NCBI RefSeq assembly: GCF_050402865.1
Contig: NZ_BAABMF010000008.1
Coordinates: forward strand, 1 to 64,000
Length of the DNA stretch: 64,000 bases
Direction of reading: 5' to 3'
Source of the DNA: Clostridium_AF sediminicola
GTDB taxonomy: Bacteria; Bacillota; Clostridia; Clostridiales; Clostridiaceae
Shown: positions 24,979 through 33,605 of the stretch, in pieces
Position numbering within the stretch: position 1 is the stretch's first letter
Layout of the letters: the number at the start of each line of letters is the position of its first letter
Translations under genes and position numbers: made by a program
The notes under the pieces: generated by a model
The model's input: only the letters and a program-made list of their open reading frames with translations
The model's database searches: none
Told to the model about the DNA's origin: nothing

Positions 24979-25686
24979 TCAAGAATTTGATTTTCTGTAA
25001 CTTCGAGGACTTATATTTTCTAATAATTTAAATACTCTACAAAAAGACGAGCTATGGTCATAGCCTACTTGATTCGTTATTTCACTAATACTATAATTTG
25101 TTGTAGTCAATAATTCTTTTGCCTTCTCAATCCTCAACCTTTGAATATAATCCCTCGGACACATTCCTGTTTGTTTCTTGAACCATTCAGAATAATAATT
25201 AACATTATAATGTTCAATTGCTGCTAACTGATTTATATTTATGTCCTCATTATAGTGTTTATTTATATATTCCATAGACTTTGATTCTTTTCTTTCAATA
25301 ATTTTATCGTATAAATAAAAATATAAATATTTTATTGAATCTGAATCTGACTTTTTATGAATTTCCATATTAATAAGTTTGATCAACAAAGAAATTCTAT
25401 CATCAATTAAAATTCTACCACTGGATTTAAACTTGTCCATATCCGTTTTTTTAATCATCTTTTCTGGTATATTAATAATTAAAGATTCTTTTCCAGACTC
25501 ACTTCTGTATTTATGGTAACAATCAGGTGGTATAAACCCTAATGATTTATCATCAATTCTGTAATCTTCATATTCTGTTTGTATATATACATATGATTCT
25601 AATGGTATTACTATTTGAGCATAAGAATGATTGTGACAATTTACTTCCTTAGAAATTTCTACGATGCTAGTATTTAACTTATTCAC
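24979..25686 (-). CDS. AraC family regulator with cupin-like sensor domain
   Basis: 235 residues. The N-terminal ~120 form a small cupin-like ligand domain (HNHSYAQIVIPLESYVYI, then FIPPDCYHKYRSE, a histidine-rich AraC-type pocket). The C-terminal ~100 hold two helix-turn-helix units (INQLAAIEHYNVNYYSEWFKK; SISEITNQVGYDHSSSFCRV; SPRSYRK). It starts 57 bases after the GGDEF-EAL gene in the same direction and may be co-transcribed with it. The ligand is unknown. Confidence 0.92.
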   Translation of the reverse strand: MNKLNTSIVEISKEVNCHNHSYAQIVIPLESYVYIQTEYEDYRIDDKSLGFIPPDCYHKYRSESGKESLIINIPEKMIKKTDMDKFKSSGRILIDDRISLLIKLINMEIHKKSDSDSIKYLYFYLYDKIIERKESKSMEYINKHYNEDININQLAAIEHYNVNYYSEWFKKQTGMCPRDYIQRLRIEKAKELLTTTNYSISEITNQVGYDHSSSFCRVFKLLENISPRSYRKSNS

Positions 25687-25742
25687 AAAATCACCTGCTT
25701 TTCAATTATACAATTCAATTTTATATTATTGGCAAGTATTAA

Positions 25743-28148
25743 TCAATTAGAATTATCATTAGTAATTTTAGGTAATTTTATATCATATATATTCTCAAAT
25801 TCTTCAGCAGTCACTGGTTTACTATATAGGTATCCTTGTATGTAATCACAATTTGATTTTAATAGTAACTGACTTTGTCCTTTATCTTCAACTCCTTCAG
25901 CAACAACAACTAAATCAAGGCTATGTGCTAAGGCAATTATATTACTTATAACGTTAATTTCACCATTAGCTAAAAATTCATCAATTAACGACTTATCTAA
26001 CTTAATCTTATCCACAGGTATAAATGTTAAATAACTAATTGAAGAGTATCCAGTACCAAAATCGTCAAGAGAAATAGAAACCCCCATACTCTTCAACTCA
26101 TTCAAAAATTCAATGGTTTTATATTCATTGTTCATAAAAACACTTTCTGTAATTTCAATATCTATATATTGCGGTTCAATATCATATTTTTTTAAGGTAT
26201 CTTTTAAGAATGGTATAAAGTTATGGTCATTAATTTGTTCTGCTGAAAAATTAATAGCTATCGGCCTTAGTTTTATACCCTTTTCCTTCCATTCACTTTG
26301 TTGTCTTGCAACTTCTTCAACTACTCGCCTTCCAATCTCAATTATTCTTCCAGTTTCTTCAGCAACAGGAATAAAAACTGCTGGCGAAATTTTACTATCT
26401 TTTAATCTAAGCAAAGCTTCTGCTGCAACTTGCTCACCTGTCATTACATCAACCTGTGGCTGATAAAACAGTTCAAAGCTTTTCTCTCTAAGTGCTTGAT
26501 GAAGTATTTTTTCTACCTTTTTCTTTTCCATTAACTTTGATTTCATATTCTCGTTAAAAAATATATAATTATTCTTACCTGACTTTTTCACGTGATACAT
26601 AGCCGTATCTGCATTCATAATAAGTTCATTAACCGAGTTACAATGTTGTGGAAACAAAGATACTCCTATACTCACACTAATGTAAATCTCATCATTATCA
26701 ATAATAATCTTATTATTAAAAATATCAACGATTTTCTTAACAAATAACTTTACACAAGTGGATGAATCTTGAGTATTTAGTAAGATTAAAAACTCATCTC
26801 CACCAAACCTTGATATAAAAGTATTTTTATCATTATATCCTGATAAAATCTCGGAAATCTTAATTAATACTTTATCCCCATATATATGTCCTAATGTATC
26901 ATTTATATCTTTAAAGTTATCTAAATCAAGCATTATGACAGCCCCTGAATTTCTGTCCTCAATGGATTTATACAAGTTCTCAATAAATTGTCTACGATTA
27001 GGTAACCCTGTCAGTGGATCTAAATAAGCCAAATCTCTAATATATTCTTCTTTTTCTTTTAGTTTATTAGCATAGGTTTGTATTTCATTATATTGAACCC
27101 GAAGTTCCTTGTCTTTCATCAACAACTTATCATTAACTTTACTTAATTCTTTATTGTCATTCTTTAGTCTTAAGATAATAATAAATATAGCAATTATTGT
27201 GATGGCAGCAACAAGTAAAAGTATGCTCATAATATTGAACAAATAAATTTGTTTGTCAATCTCTGCTTTAGGTATATAAGCACCTACAGCCCATCCATTG
27301 ATACCAACTGGTGCATAAGCAAAATAAACTGCAACACCATTATAGTCGTATTCCCCTACACCAATTTCTCCAGCAATCATCTTTTGCCCAAGTTCAGAAA
27401 GGGTACCTTCCTCATCAAGAATATTATCCTTTTCTGACCAACCCTTTGGAAAAGTCACGTATTTACCATCACCTGTTATTAAAATTGCATGTCCGTCTTC
27501 ACCTAATGAGTAATTTGAAATATACTCTTTAATACGTTCAATTTTAATATCAATACTAACTTGACCAATGTTATACTTTACGTCTTTATCTTCCTCACTC
27601 TCTTTCATAATAGGAGCAACAACAGATACAACATGTTCTTTTGAAGTAACTTCACTATAAGGAGAAGATACTATAATTTCACCATTATTTTTAAGCAGCT
27701 CAATATACCAGGGACGAACTGAATAATTATAATCAGGCCCTCCGTAGAAATATCTCGAGACAGTCAAAAATTCATTTATAGAATTAACTCCTATCCATGT
27801 ATAGTATAGTTGGTTATCAGAGGATTCTATATTTTGTAATATATCTACAACATTATCAAAATAAAGATAATCATACTTATCTTTATCAGATTTAATATAT
27901 CTAATATAATCTTTTAACTCATCATCAGCTTTCATCTGATTCACAATCTGAATATACTTTGAAAAAAACTTATTTACTTCCTGTGAAATAATAGTAGTAT
28001 CCTTAGCTAAATTTTCATATAGATTGACTTTCAAGTTTTTCCTTAGTGCAATATTAAAATAAATACTAAAGAAAACAAATAAAATTATTAAAATAACTAA
28101 TAAAGGTTTAACAATCCTGAGAATTATTCTATTCTTCACTTTTCTCAT
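25743..28148 (-). CDS. dCache sensor GGDEF-EAL protein (c-di-GMP metabolism)
   Basis: 801 residues: N-terminal helix (~12-32), extracellular dCache sensor (~35-305), second helix (~308-330), coiled coil (~335-372), GGDEF domain with intact FGGDEF, and EAL domain with EALLRL, DIEITESVF, DDFGTGYSS, KLDKSL, VAEGVED and QGYLYSKP. All catalytic residues I can check are present, so both synthesis and breakdown of c-di-GMP are possible. No RxxD inhibitory site precedes the GGDEF motif. A promoter lies at 28208-28237. AraC may be co-transcribed. Confidence 0.96.
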   Translation of the reverse strand: MRKVKNRIILRIVKPLLVILIILFVFFSIYFNIALRKNLKVNLYENLAKDTTIISQEVNKFFSKYIQIVNQMKADDELKDYIRYIKSDKDKYDYLYFDNVVDILQNIESSDNQLYYTWIGVNSINEFLTVSRYFYGGPDYNYSVRPWYIELLKNNGEIIVSSPYSEVTSKEHVVSVVAPIMKESEEDKDVKYNIGQVSIDIKIERIKEYISNYSLGEDGHAILITGDGKYVTFPKGWSEKDNILDEEGTLSELGQKMIAGEIGVGEYDYNGVAVYFAYAPVGINGWAVGAYIPKAEIDKQIYLFNIMSILLLVAAITIIAIFIIILRLKNDNKELSKVNDKLLMKDKELRVQYNEIQTYANKLKEKEEYIRDLAYLDPLTGLPNRRQFIENLYKSIEDRNSGAVIMLDLDNFKDINDTLGHIYGDKVLIKISEILSGYNDKNTFISRFGGDEFLILLNTQDSSTCVKLFVKKIVDIFNNKIIIDNDEIYISVSIGVSLFPQHCNSVNELIMNADTAMYHVKKSGKNNYIFFNENMKSKLMEKKKVEKILHQALREKSFELFYQPQVDVMTGEQVAAEALLRLKDSKISPAVFIPVAEETGRIIEIGRRVVEEVARQQSEWKEKGIKLRPIAINFSAEQINDHNFIPFLKDTLKKYDIEPQYIDIEITESVFMNNEYKTIEFLNELKSMGVSISLDDFGTGYSSISYLTFIPVDKIKLDKSLIDEFLANGEINVISNIIALAHSLDLVVVAEGVEDKGQSQLLLKSNCDYIQGYLYSKPVTAEEFENIYDIKLPKITNDNSN

Positions 28149-28207
28149 CGAATCCCCCTTCCAATTACTTTAACAATTTCTTAATTTGGATACAATTTAC
28201 TAGTTTT

Positions 28208-28237
28208 ATTATAATGTGCTAATTATATCAGTGTCAA
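28208..28237 (-). promoter_or_regulatory. Promoter of the GGDEF-EAL gene
   Basis: TTGACA (28232-28237) and TATAAT (28208-28213) on the minus strand, spacer 18 bases. Both hexamers are perfect. Confidence 0.78.
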
Positions 28238-28296
28238 CAAATAATAGTACTTGACGAAATACTAACAACCTTGTCGGCAAATAATAAACTGCACTA

Positions 28297-28347
28297 TTGA
28301 ATTATTTCAAATAACTGTTATACTTTAATACAGACCACCTAGTTTGT
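28297..28347 (+). promoter_or_regulatory. Promoter and candidate operator of the TetR/antiporter operon
   Basis: TTGAAT (28297-28302) and TATACT (28319-28324) are 16 bases apart. Just downstream, near the expected start of transcription, is an imperfect palindrome ACAGACCA-CC-TAGTTTGT (28330-28347, 6 of 8 positions paired), a plausible TetR autoregulatory operator. Confidence 0.5.
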
Positions 28348-28377
28348 TTTTTAATTTATTAGAAAGGAGCTTCTTGA

Positions 28378-28998
28378 ATGAATAGAGAAGAACAAAATAG
28401 AATTAGTAGAGAAAAAATTTTAACAGCTAGTTTAAAAGAGTTTGGAGAAAAAGATTATTTTTCTGCATCTATAAACAATATTTGTAAAAACAATAAAATT
28501 TCAAAAGGTCTATTATTTCACTATTATAAAAATAAAGATGAAATTTTTCTTTTGTGTGTTGAAAAACTATTTATCGATTTAAGTAACTATTTGAAAAAAG
28601 ACTTTCAATTTAGTACTGAGAATATAGAAGAAAATTTAAAAGATTATATTGAAAAAAGATTCGATTTTTTTTATAAGTATCCTTATTATGAAAAGATTTT
28701 TTTCACTGCAATATTTAATCCACCAAAACATTTACTATATGAGGTCAACACATTAAGAAAACCAATAATCGAAACAAACAAGTATTTCTGGCAACTATTT
28801 ATAAAGTCTCTAAACTTTAAGTCAACTATCGTTATAGATGATGTACTGGAAGTCATCATAGGTTTTGGTGATTATTTACACATGAAAATGCAATATGGAA
28901 ATTTAGAATTTTCTGAGGATAAATCATATATAGTAGAGACATATACAAAAGAATACATAGATATGGTTAATATGCTCCTCTATGGAATTATTGAATAG
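28378..28998 (+). CDS. TetR family transcriptional regulator
   Basis: 206 residues. The N-terminal 50 are a TetR DNA-binding domain (SREKILTASLKEFGEKDYF, INNICKNNKISKGLLFHYYKNKDEI). The rest is the all-helical ligand/dimerisation domain. AAAGGAG precedes the ATG. It starts a two-gene plus-strand operon with a cation antiporter, an island in an otherwise minus-strand window, and probably represses it. Confidence 0.93.
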   Translation: MNREEQNRISREKILTASLKEFGEKDYFSASINNICKNNKISKGLLFHYYKNKDEIFLLCVEKLFIDLSNYLKKDFQFSTENIEENLKDYIEKRFDFFYKYPYYEKIFFTAIFNPPKHLLYEVNTLRKPIIETNKYFWQLFIKSLNFKSTIVIDDVLEVIIGFGDYLHMKMQYGNLEFSEDKSYIVETYTKEYIDMVNMLLYGIIE

Positions 28999-29021
28999 AT
29001 TTTACGAAAGGAAGATATGAA

Positions 29022-30275
29022 ATGGTTAAAGGAATATTATTATTAATTGTTTTTATTGTTATTGCAATAATGATAGGTCAGTTAGTTGCAAAAACAAAGA
29101 TGCCAGCTATTTTAGGATGGCTTTTAACAGGAATGTTGATAGGTCCCTATGCATTAGGATGGTTAAGCAGTAATATGTTAGAAAGTACATGGTTTCATAC
29201 TATAGAAAGTGTCTGCGAAATAACAGCAGGACTTTTTATTGGTACTGAATTGATTTGGAATGATCTTAAAAAATCTGGAAAACAAATTTTAACAATATGT
29301 TTTACGGAAGCATTTGGAGCTTTTCTTATTGTATCATTGGCCTTTGCAGGTATATTTATGGTTATGGATATTCCAATATACTTAGCATTTATTTTTGGTA
29401 CAATTGCATTAGCCACAGCACCAGCACCTTCTTTATCTATTATTAATGAATATAAAGCGAAAGGCCCAGTTACCAGCACATTAATGCCTTTAGCTATTTT
29501 AGATGATGTTATTGCATTAGTTGTTTTCTTCATGGTAGTAGGTATCATTTCAAATATCCTAGCTGGTGGTGGTATTCCTCTTTATTATGCACCACTTATG
29601 ATTGTTCTTTCTATTATAGTAGGTATTGTAATAGGATTTTTATCTTCATTTGTTCTAAAAAAAGACGTTAATAAATCAAAAACTATTCTATTAGTATTAG
29701 CCTGTGTAATAGTAACTACTGGGATAGGTATTTATATAAATGAGTATCTTTTGTCAAAGCCTATGATGAATTTGATGCTGGTAGGTGTAACTTTTTCAGC
29801 TACTTTTGCAAATCTTATACCAAAAAAGAGACTAATTAAAATAAAAGAAGATGTAAATATAGTGATTATCTTAACTATGGTAATTCTTATTATTAATTTG
29901 GGTGCACCATTAGATTTTCATTTAATTCTAGGTGCTGGGATATTTACTGCTGTTTATATAATTGCTCGCGGAATTGGCAAAGTAGGCGGCTCTTATATTG
30001 GGGCTGTAATTTCTAAAGCTCCTGTAACTGTCAAAAAATATTTAGGGCTTACCTTACTACCGCACTCAGGTGTTTCATTAATTTTCACAGGAATAGCAGT
30101 GAGTACCATCGGGCAATCTTCACCGGAATATGCTGAAATTATTAAAGGAACTATTGCAGCAGCTGCAGTTATTAATGAAGTGATAGCAGTAATATTAGCA
30201 AAGCAAGGATTTAAACTTGCTGGTGAATTAAATGGTGGAGTAGACCTTACTACTGATTCTGTAACAATAACGTAA
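29022..30275 (+). CDS. Cation:proton antiporter, CPA2/Kef-like family
   Basis: 417 residues with about 12-13 membrane helices. The N-terminal KMPAILGWLLTGMLIGP is the inverted-repeat signature of Na+/H+ exchangers. ATAPAPSLSIINEYKAKGPV and LAILDDVIALVVFF give the core helices, with the two conserved Asp residues typical of electrogenic antiporters. No TrkA-N domain follows, so it is the transport unit alone. It lies 23 bases after the TetR gene, with GGAAG before the ATG. Likely function is Na+/K+ or metabolite export against protons. Confidence 0.88.
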   Translation: MVKGILLLIVFIVIAIMIGQLVAKTKMPAILGWLLTGMLIGPYALGWLSSNMLESTWFHTIESVCEITAGLFIGTELIWNDLKKSGKQILTICFTEAFGAFLIVSLAFAGIFMVMDIPIYLAFIFGTIALATAPAPSLSIINEYKAKGPVTSTLMPLAILDDVIALVVFFMVVGIISNILAGGGIPLYYAPLMIVLSIIVGIVIGFLSSFVLKKDVNKSKTILLVLACVIVTTGIGIYINEYLLSKPMMNLMLVGVTFSATFANLIPKKRLIKIKEDVNIVIILTMVILIINLGAPLDFHLILGAGIFTAVYIIARGIGKVGGSYIGAVISKAPVTVKKYLGLTLLPHSGVSLIFTGIAVSTIGQSSPEYAEIIKGTIAAAAVINEVIAVILAKQGFKLAGELNGGVDLTTDSVTIT

Positions 30276-30300
30276 ATTTCATATTTTATAATACTAAATC

Positions 30301-30343
30301 AATAGAACCTCAATAAGAAAAAAATTCTTATTGAGGTTCTATT
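30301..30343. terminator. Bidirectional terminator between convergent genes
   Basis: A perfect 19-bp stem (30301-30319 with 30325-30343), loop AAAAA, serves both the plus-strand antiporter gene and the minus-strand MFS gene, whose stop codon it touches. Confidence 0.93.
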
Positions 30344-31512
30344 CAACTTCTTTGACTTCTTCTCATCTCAAATCGTGAAATTAATATAGCAGCTATAATA
30401 CCAACTACTAAAATTACATAAGAAGTATTATAGAAAATTCTTGTAACACCATACTTCTTCATGATAATTCCATTTATTGATGTCCCTACTGCTCCACCTA
30501 CAAACATATTAAAAGACGCCATTGACATAGCTGTTCCTCTCATTTTAGGAAGTTTTTCTTGAACTGTTGCAACTAATGTTGATTGTAAGAAAATAAATGC
30601 AACACCAAAACCTAAAAATCCTAGAGCTAATATTACTACATTATTAGATTTAGACAATGTAAATAGTGAAATATATCCTATAACTCCAGCTGATACTAAG
30701 AATCCTTTTTTCAAAGTTTTTCTCAGTTTTGGAGCTAATCTACCCCCAATAACAGTTCCAATACCAAATATTGATAATATTAAACCTACAATAAGAATAT
30801 TAAATCCAGTTAATTCTTGAAGTAATTTTCCTGAATAAGTAAAACTTCCAAATACACTGAATCCAACAAAAAATATAGTTAAAACTAATCTCATAAATCT
30901 ATAGTTAGTTAATGCACCTTTATAAGCTGAAAAAATATTGAGTTTATCAACTACTGCTTTATCTCTTTCTAGTATTTTAAACATAACTATTGCAACAATA
31001 AATTCGCCTATACCATAAGCTAGATAAACCAAACGCCATGATCCTAAATATGCTAATGCACCACCTATAGCAGTTGCAGTTGCTCCTCCAAGAAACATTA
31101 ATCCCATAACTTTTCCTAATGCCTTTTGTCTATTTTCATTATCAAAACTTTCACCAACCAATGCTAATGTAACTGGAAAAATTCCTGCTCCAAAAGCACC
31201 ATTCATCGCTCTAAAAAATATTAATGAAGGTAAATTAAAAGCTGTTGCTCCTAACATACTAAATATGGCTGTCCCTATTGCTGCAGTGTTAATAACTTTA
31301 ACTTTTCCAAATCTATCTGATAAAGGTCCAAATAATAAAGTAAAAACACCAAATGATAGCATATATGCAGTAACTGACATAGCTGCAGTGCTTATTGTAA
31401 TATTTAAATCATTTGCAATATTAATAATTAAAGGCGCTGCTGCATAATTATCTCCATTAGCTAAAAACGCCATTATTCCTAATATTAATAACATTTTATT
31501 TTTATCTTTCAT
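30343..31512 (-). CDS. MFS transporter (DHA1-like)
   Basis: 389 residues with twelve predicted helices. The loop between helices 2 and 3 reads GPLSDRFGKVKVI, the MFS signature, and helix 5 has the GxGxxxxxxGGA-type pattern (FLGGATATAIGGALAYL). This suggests a drug or metabolite proton antiporter. A perfect consensus promoter overlapped by a palindrome (31665-31699) indicates tight repression. The specific substrate is unknown. Confidence 0.9.
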   Translation of the reverse strand: MKDKNKMLLILGIMAFLANGDNYAAAPLIINIANDLNITISTAAMSVTAYMLSFGVFTLLFGPLSDRFGKVKVINTAAIGTAIFSMLGATAFNLPSLIFFRAMNGAFGAGIFPVTLALVGESFDNENRQKALGKVMGLMFLGGATATAIGGALAYLGSWRLVYLAYGIGEFIVAIVMFKILERDKAVVDKLNIFSAYKGALTNYRFMRLVLTIFFVGFSVFGSFTYSGKLLQELTGFNILIVGLILSIFGIGTVIGGRLAPKLRKTLKKGFLVSAGVIGYISLFTLSKSNNVVILALGFLGFGVAFIFLQSTLVATVQEKLPKMRGTAMSMASFNMFVGGAVGTSINGIIMKKYGVTRIFYNTSYVILVVGIIAAILISRFEMRRSQRS

Positions 31513-31664
31513 TTCTATAAAACTCCCCTCAGTCTTTTAAATTAGACATTTTGTAATGCCAATAAATAACCAGTAAAATTAAGTTAACAATTAAATTCAC
31601 TCCTTTTATCTAAGTTCACTTTATATCGCTTAATGCTTATATACTCATATAGGTATATATTTAT

Positions 31665-31699
31665 ATAGGAATTATATTCCTATTTTTTCTCTTTGTCAA
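31665..31699 (-). promoter_or_regulatory. Consensus promoter of the MFS gene with palindromic operator
   Basis: On the minus strand TTGACA (31694-31699) and TATAAT (31671-31676) are both perfect, with a 17-base spacer. The -10 sits at the centre of ATAGGAAT-TAT-ATTCCTAT (31665-31683), an 8-bp-arm palindrome. A second TATAGG half-site follows about 18 bases downstream. Such a strong promoter with an operator on the -10 is expected to be silenced by a repressor not encoded next door. Confidence 0.78.
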
Positions 31700-31709
31700 C
31701 CCTAAAGAA

Positions 31710-31743
31710 AAGAACTAACATCATAAAAATGACATTAGTTCTT
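31710..31743 (-). terminator. Terminator of the effector-binding-domain gene
   Basis: Fifteen-base arms (31710-31724 and 31729-31743, two wobble pairs) and a 4-base loop; on the minus strand TTTTC follows. It lies between the stop at 31781 and the MFS promoter. Confidence 0.75.
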
Positions 31744-31780
31744 CTTTCATAGCATAAACTTACAATTGATTTTATAAGAC

Positions 31781-32239
31781 TTAGTTTAATGATACAAATA
31801 TATCTATAGTTTGATTATTCATATCCTCTGAATCATTGTGATATAATTCAAAATCACTATCATATTTTCTATCCAAATCCATCTGCCATATTTCATTCCA
31901 AGCTTCACCTACAGCTTTAACCATATGTCCTTTAACCGTAAATTTTGCATATTTGCCTTCACTAATTGTTTTTACATCTAGGTCTCCATTATCCTTTATC
32001 GTTGTTACTTCACAGCAACACATAAATGTATATGGTGCTGTTGCATCGCTATCATACTCAGTATATAAACCTATTCCTTTTCCATCAACTTTATTATTAA
32101 TAGATTGAAAATCACCCTCTTCTATAAATTCTTTCCACATGTCTCCAATATCTTTCATCGATTGCCCATTTTCATTTGTTGTCCTAATTGATTTTCCAAC
32201 AACTATTTTTTTTGATAATGTTACTACTTCATATTTCAT
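31781..32239 (-). CDS. GyrI-like/integron-associated effector-binding domain protein
   Basis: 152 residues forming a single effector-binding (SOUL/GyrI-like) domain without a DNA-binding part: VVGKSIRTTNENG, GIGLYTEYDSDATAPYTFMCCCEV, KYAKFTVKGHMVKAVGEAWNEIW. The pattern is close to the integron-associated Cass2-type group, which binds cationic drugs. The ATG at 32239 follows GAGGTG by six bases; an ATG at 32248 is too close to it. It may sequester or sense small molecules. Single-gene unit. Confidence 0.82.
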   Translation of the reverse strand: MKYEVVTLSKKIVVGKSIRTTNENGQSMKDIGDMWKEFIEEGDFQSINNKVDGKGIGLYTEYDSDATAPYTFMCCCEVTTIKDNGDLDVKTISEGKYAKFTVKGHMVKAVGEAWNEIWQMDLDRKYDSDFELYHNDSEDMNNQTIDIFVSLN

Positions 32240-32381
32240 ATCATTCACCTCATTATTTTATTTGGTTATTTTTCATGTTTAACCAAGTAAAGTATAACAA
32301 AGCTAATATGACATCAGTATGTCTTATTATATATAAAAGATTGTGCTATGCTGCGGTTAGCATCTTTAAAACCCAAAAATA

Positions 32382-32427
32382 AATAGCATAAAAGAATATG
32401 TTTGAATACATACTCTTTTATGCTATT
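32382..32427 (-). terminator. Terminator after the FMN-binding lipoprotein gene
   Basis: AATAGCATAAAAGA and TCTTTTATGCTATT form a 14-bp stem with further internal pairing (ATATGT/ATACAT). On the minus strand the stem leads into TATTTTTGGG. Confidence 0.8.
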
Positions 32428-32453
32428 GCATCAATTAGTTAAAATATAAAATT

Positions 32454-32939
32454 TTATATCTTCGCTTTTTCTATGGCTCTTTTCACAGCCATTTTCCAAT
32501 TATCAGAACTTACTGTAGCGCCAGAGATTGAGTCAACTTCATATGTTTGATTTTCTAGCATTTTTCTAGCTAAATCCAATCTATAATTTTTTAAGTTTGG
32601 ATATATTTTTCCATCCTTCTCTTCGCCACTCCACTCATCATAATTAACTTCATTACCTTCTTTATCAAGTTTTCTTAAAGTGATATCTGAAATCAATCCT
32701 TCCTTAATTACTACCGTAGCATCTTCCGAACCGTATTCCCAAGAATCTCCTTTACCTACATACTCTCCATCCTTATATTTGCTTTCTGGCACCTCAGTTT
32801 TTCCTATAGATATTGGTTCTTCTGTAGTCTCAGTTTTATCTTGAGGTAATTTAGTCTCTTCTACCTCATTCCTATTTGTACAAGCAACAAGAGAAAAGTT
32901 TAAAGTTATTAAAAGTAAGCCAAGAATAATCTTTTTCAT
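32454..32939 (-). CDS. FMN-binding domain lipoprotein
   Basis: 161 residues with a lipoprotein signal (MKKIILGLLLITLNFSLVAC, lipobox LVAC) and an acidic linker. The FMN-binding domain follows (YKDGEYVGKGDSW, then VDSISGATVSSD). The SGATVSS motif is the recognition site for covalent FMN attachment by ApbE-type flavin transferases, so the protein is probably a membrane-tethered extracytoplasmic flavoprotein in electron transfer. No ApbE or partner reductase is encoded in the window. It is a single-gene unit. Confidence 0.9.
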   Translation of the reverse strand: MKKIILGLLLITLNFSLVACTNRNEVEETKLPQDKTETTEEPISIGKTEVPESKYKDGEYVGKGDSWEYGSEDATVVIKEGLISDITLRKLDKEGNEVNYDEWSGEEKDGKIYPNLKNYRLDLARKMLENQTYEVDSISGATVSSDNWKMAVKRAIEKAKI

Positions 32940-33037
32940 ATTTATCCTCCGTTCATTTTAATTTATTGCTGTGTCTTAAAACAATGTTGATATTAATTAA
33001 AAAGTTCTCAATTGAAATAAAAGACAAAGTAAATTGG

Positions 33038-33220
33038 TTGTAAGTTTTAAGTATTCAATGGTAAATTAAGGATAATTTTCTTGCAGAAAATCTTTAACTA
33101 AGCCTTTGTAAGCTTCGCTAACTGGAATAAGGTACTTTTGGTACGCAAAAGTAATCATTTATCTTTTGTTCAATTAAAAGCTTTCACTTTCGAAAGGTGT
33201 CCATAACTTACAACTTACAA
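33038..33220. repeat. MITE-like element, family 1, full copy B (183 bp)
   Basis: Terminal inverted repeats TTGTAAGTT and AACTTACAA bound a non-coding element matching the reverse complement of 11827-12006 over most of its length. Internal hairpins include ATTTTCTTGCAGAAAAT and CTTTTGGTACGCAAAAG. Shared blocks include AGCTTCGCTAACTGGAATAA and GAAAGGTGTCCATAA. Confidence 0.8.
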
Positions 33221-33605
33221 TTAGTTTACCCTTTCTTTTAACCCTCTATCCATTTATACCACCATATGTCTTCAATTTTCTTTCCTAAAAAGATCCCAAG
33301 AATTTCCTAAGGTTGGAATTGATATATTCCTCAATCAAAAATACCTGCAGTCGTGAATCACGACTGCAGGTGCTAAATCCTAACTAATTTTTATTTAACT
33401 AAAAAAATTAGTTTCCTTTATGTTAAGTTACTTTAACTATTATTTAGTATTTTCTTATACTATGATAGATAAGAATTCACATTACACTTAGGTAATACCA
33501 TTGCTTTGATGAACTTTGTGATTTTTTTCTACCCAGAATTTCTTGACGAACTCTGGGGTACACCTTACTATTTTTCAAGAACATAAAAATTTAAGTTATA
33601 TATGA
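33221..33605. other. Non-coding stretch between the MITE and the MgtC gene
   Basis: Apart from two stem-loops (33343-33371, listed separately, and AACTAATTTTT/AAAAATTAGTT at 33382-33413) I see no gene, RNA or clear promoter. The longest reading frames are under 30 codons and lack ribosome binding sites. Confidence 0.5.
33343..33371. repeat. Hairpin of the CCGTCGTG family, not next to a stop codon
   Basis: Perfect 14-base arms (ACCTGCAGTCGTGA and TCACGACTGCAGGT) around one base. Unlike the other copies it lies 235 bases from the nearest upstream stop (33606), so it may be a relocated or orphan copy of the element. Confidence 0.65.

Noticed and set aside
33480..33590. Short reading frames in both strands of the gap before the MgtC gene
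   Set aside because: The longest are under 30 codons, have no ribosome binding site and match no protein I know.
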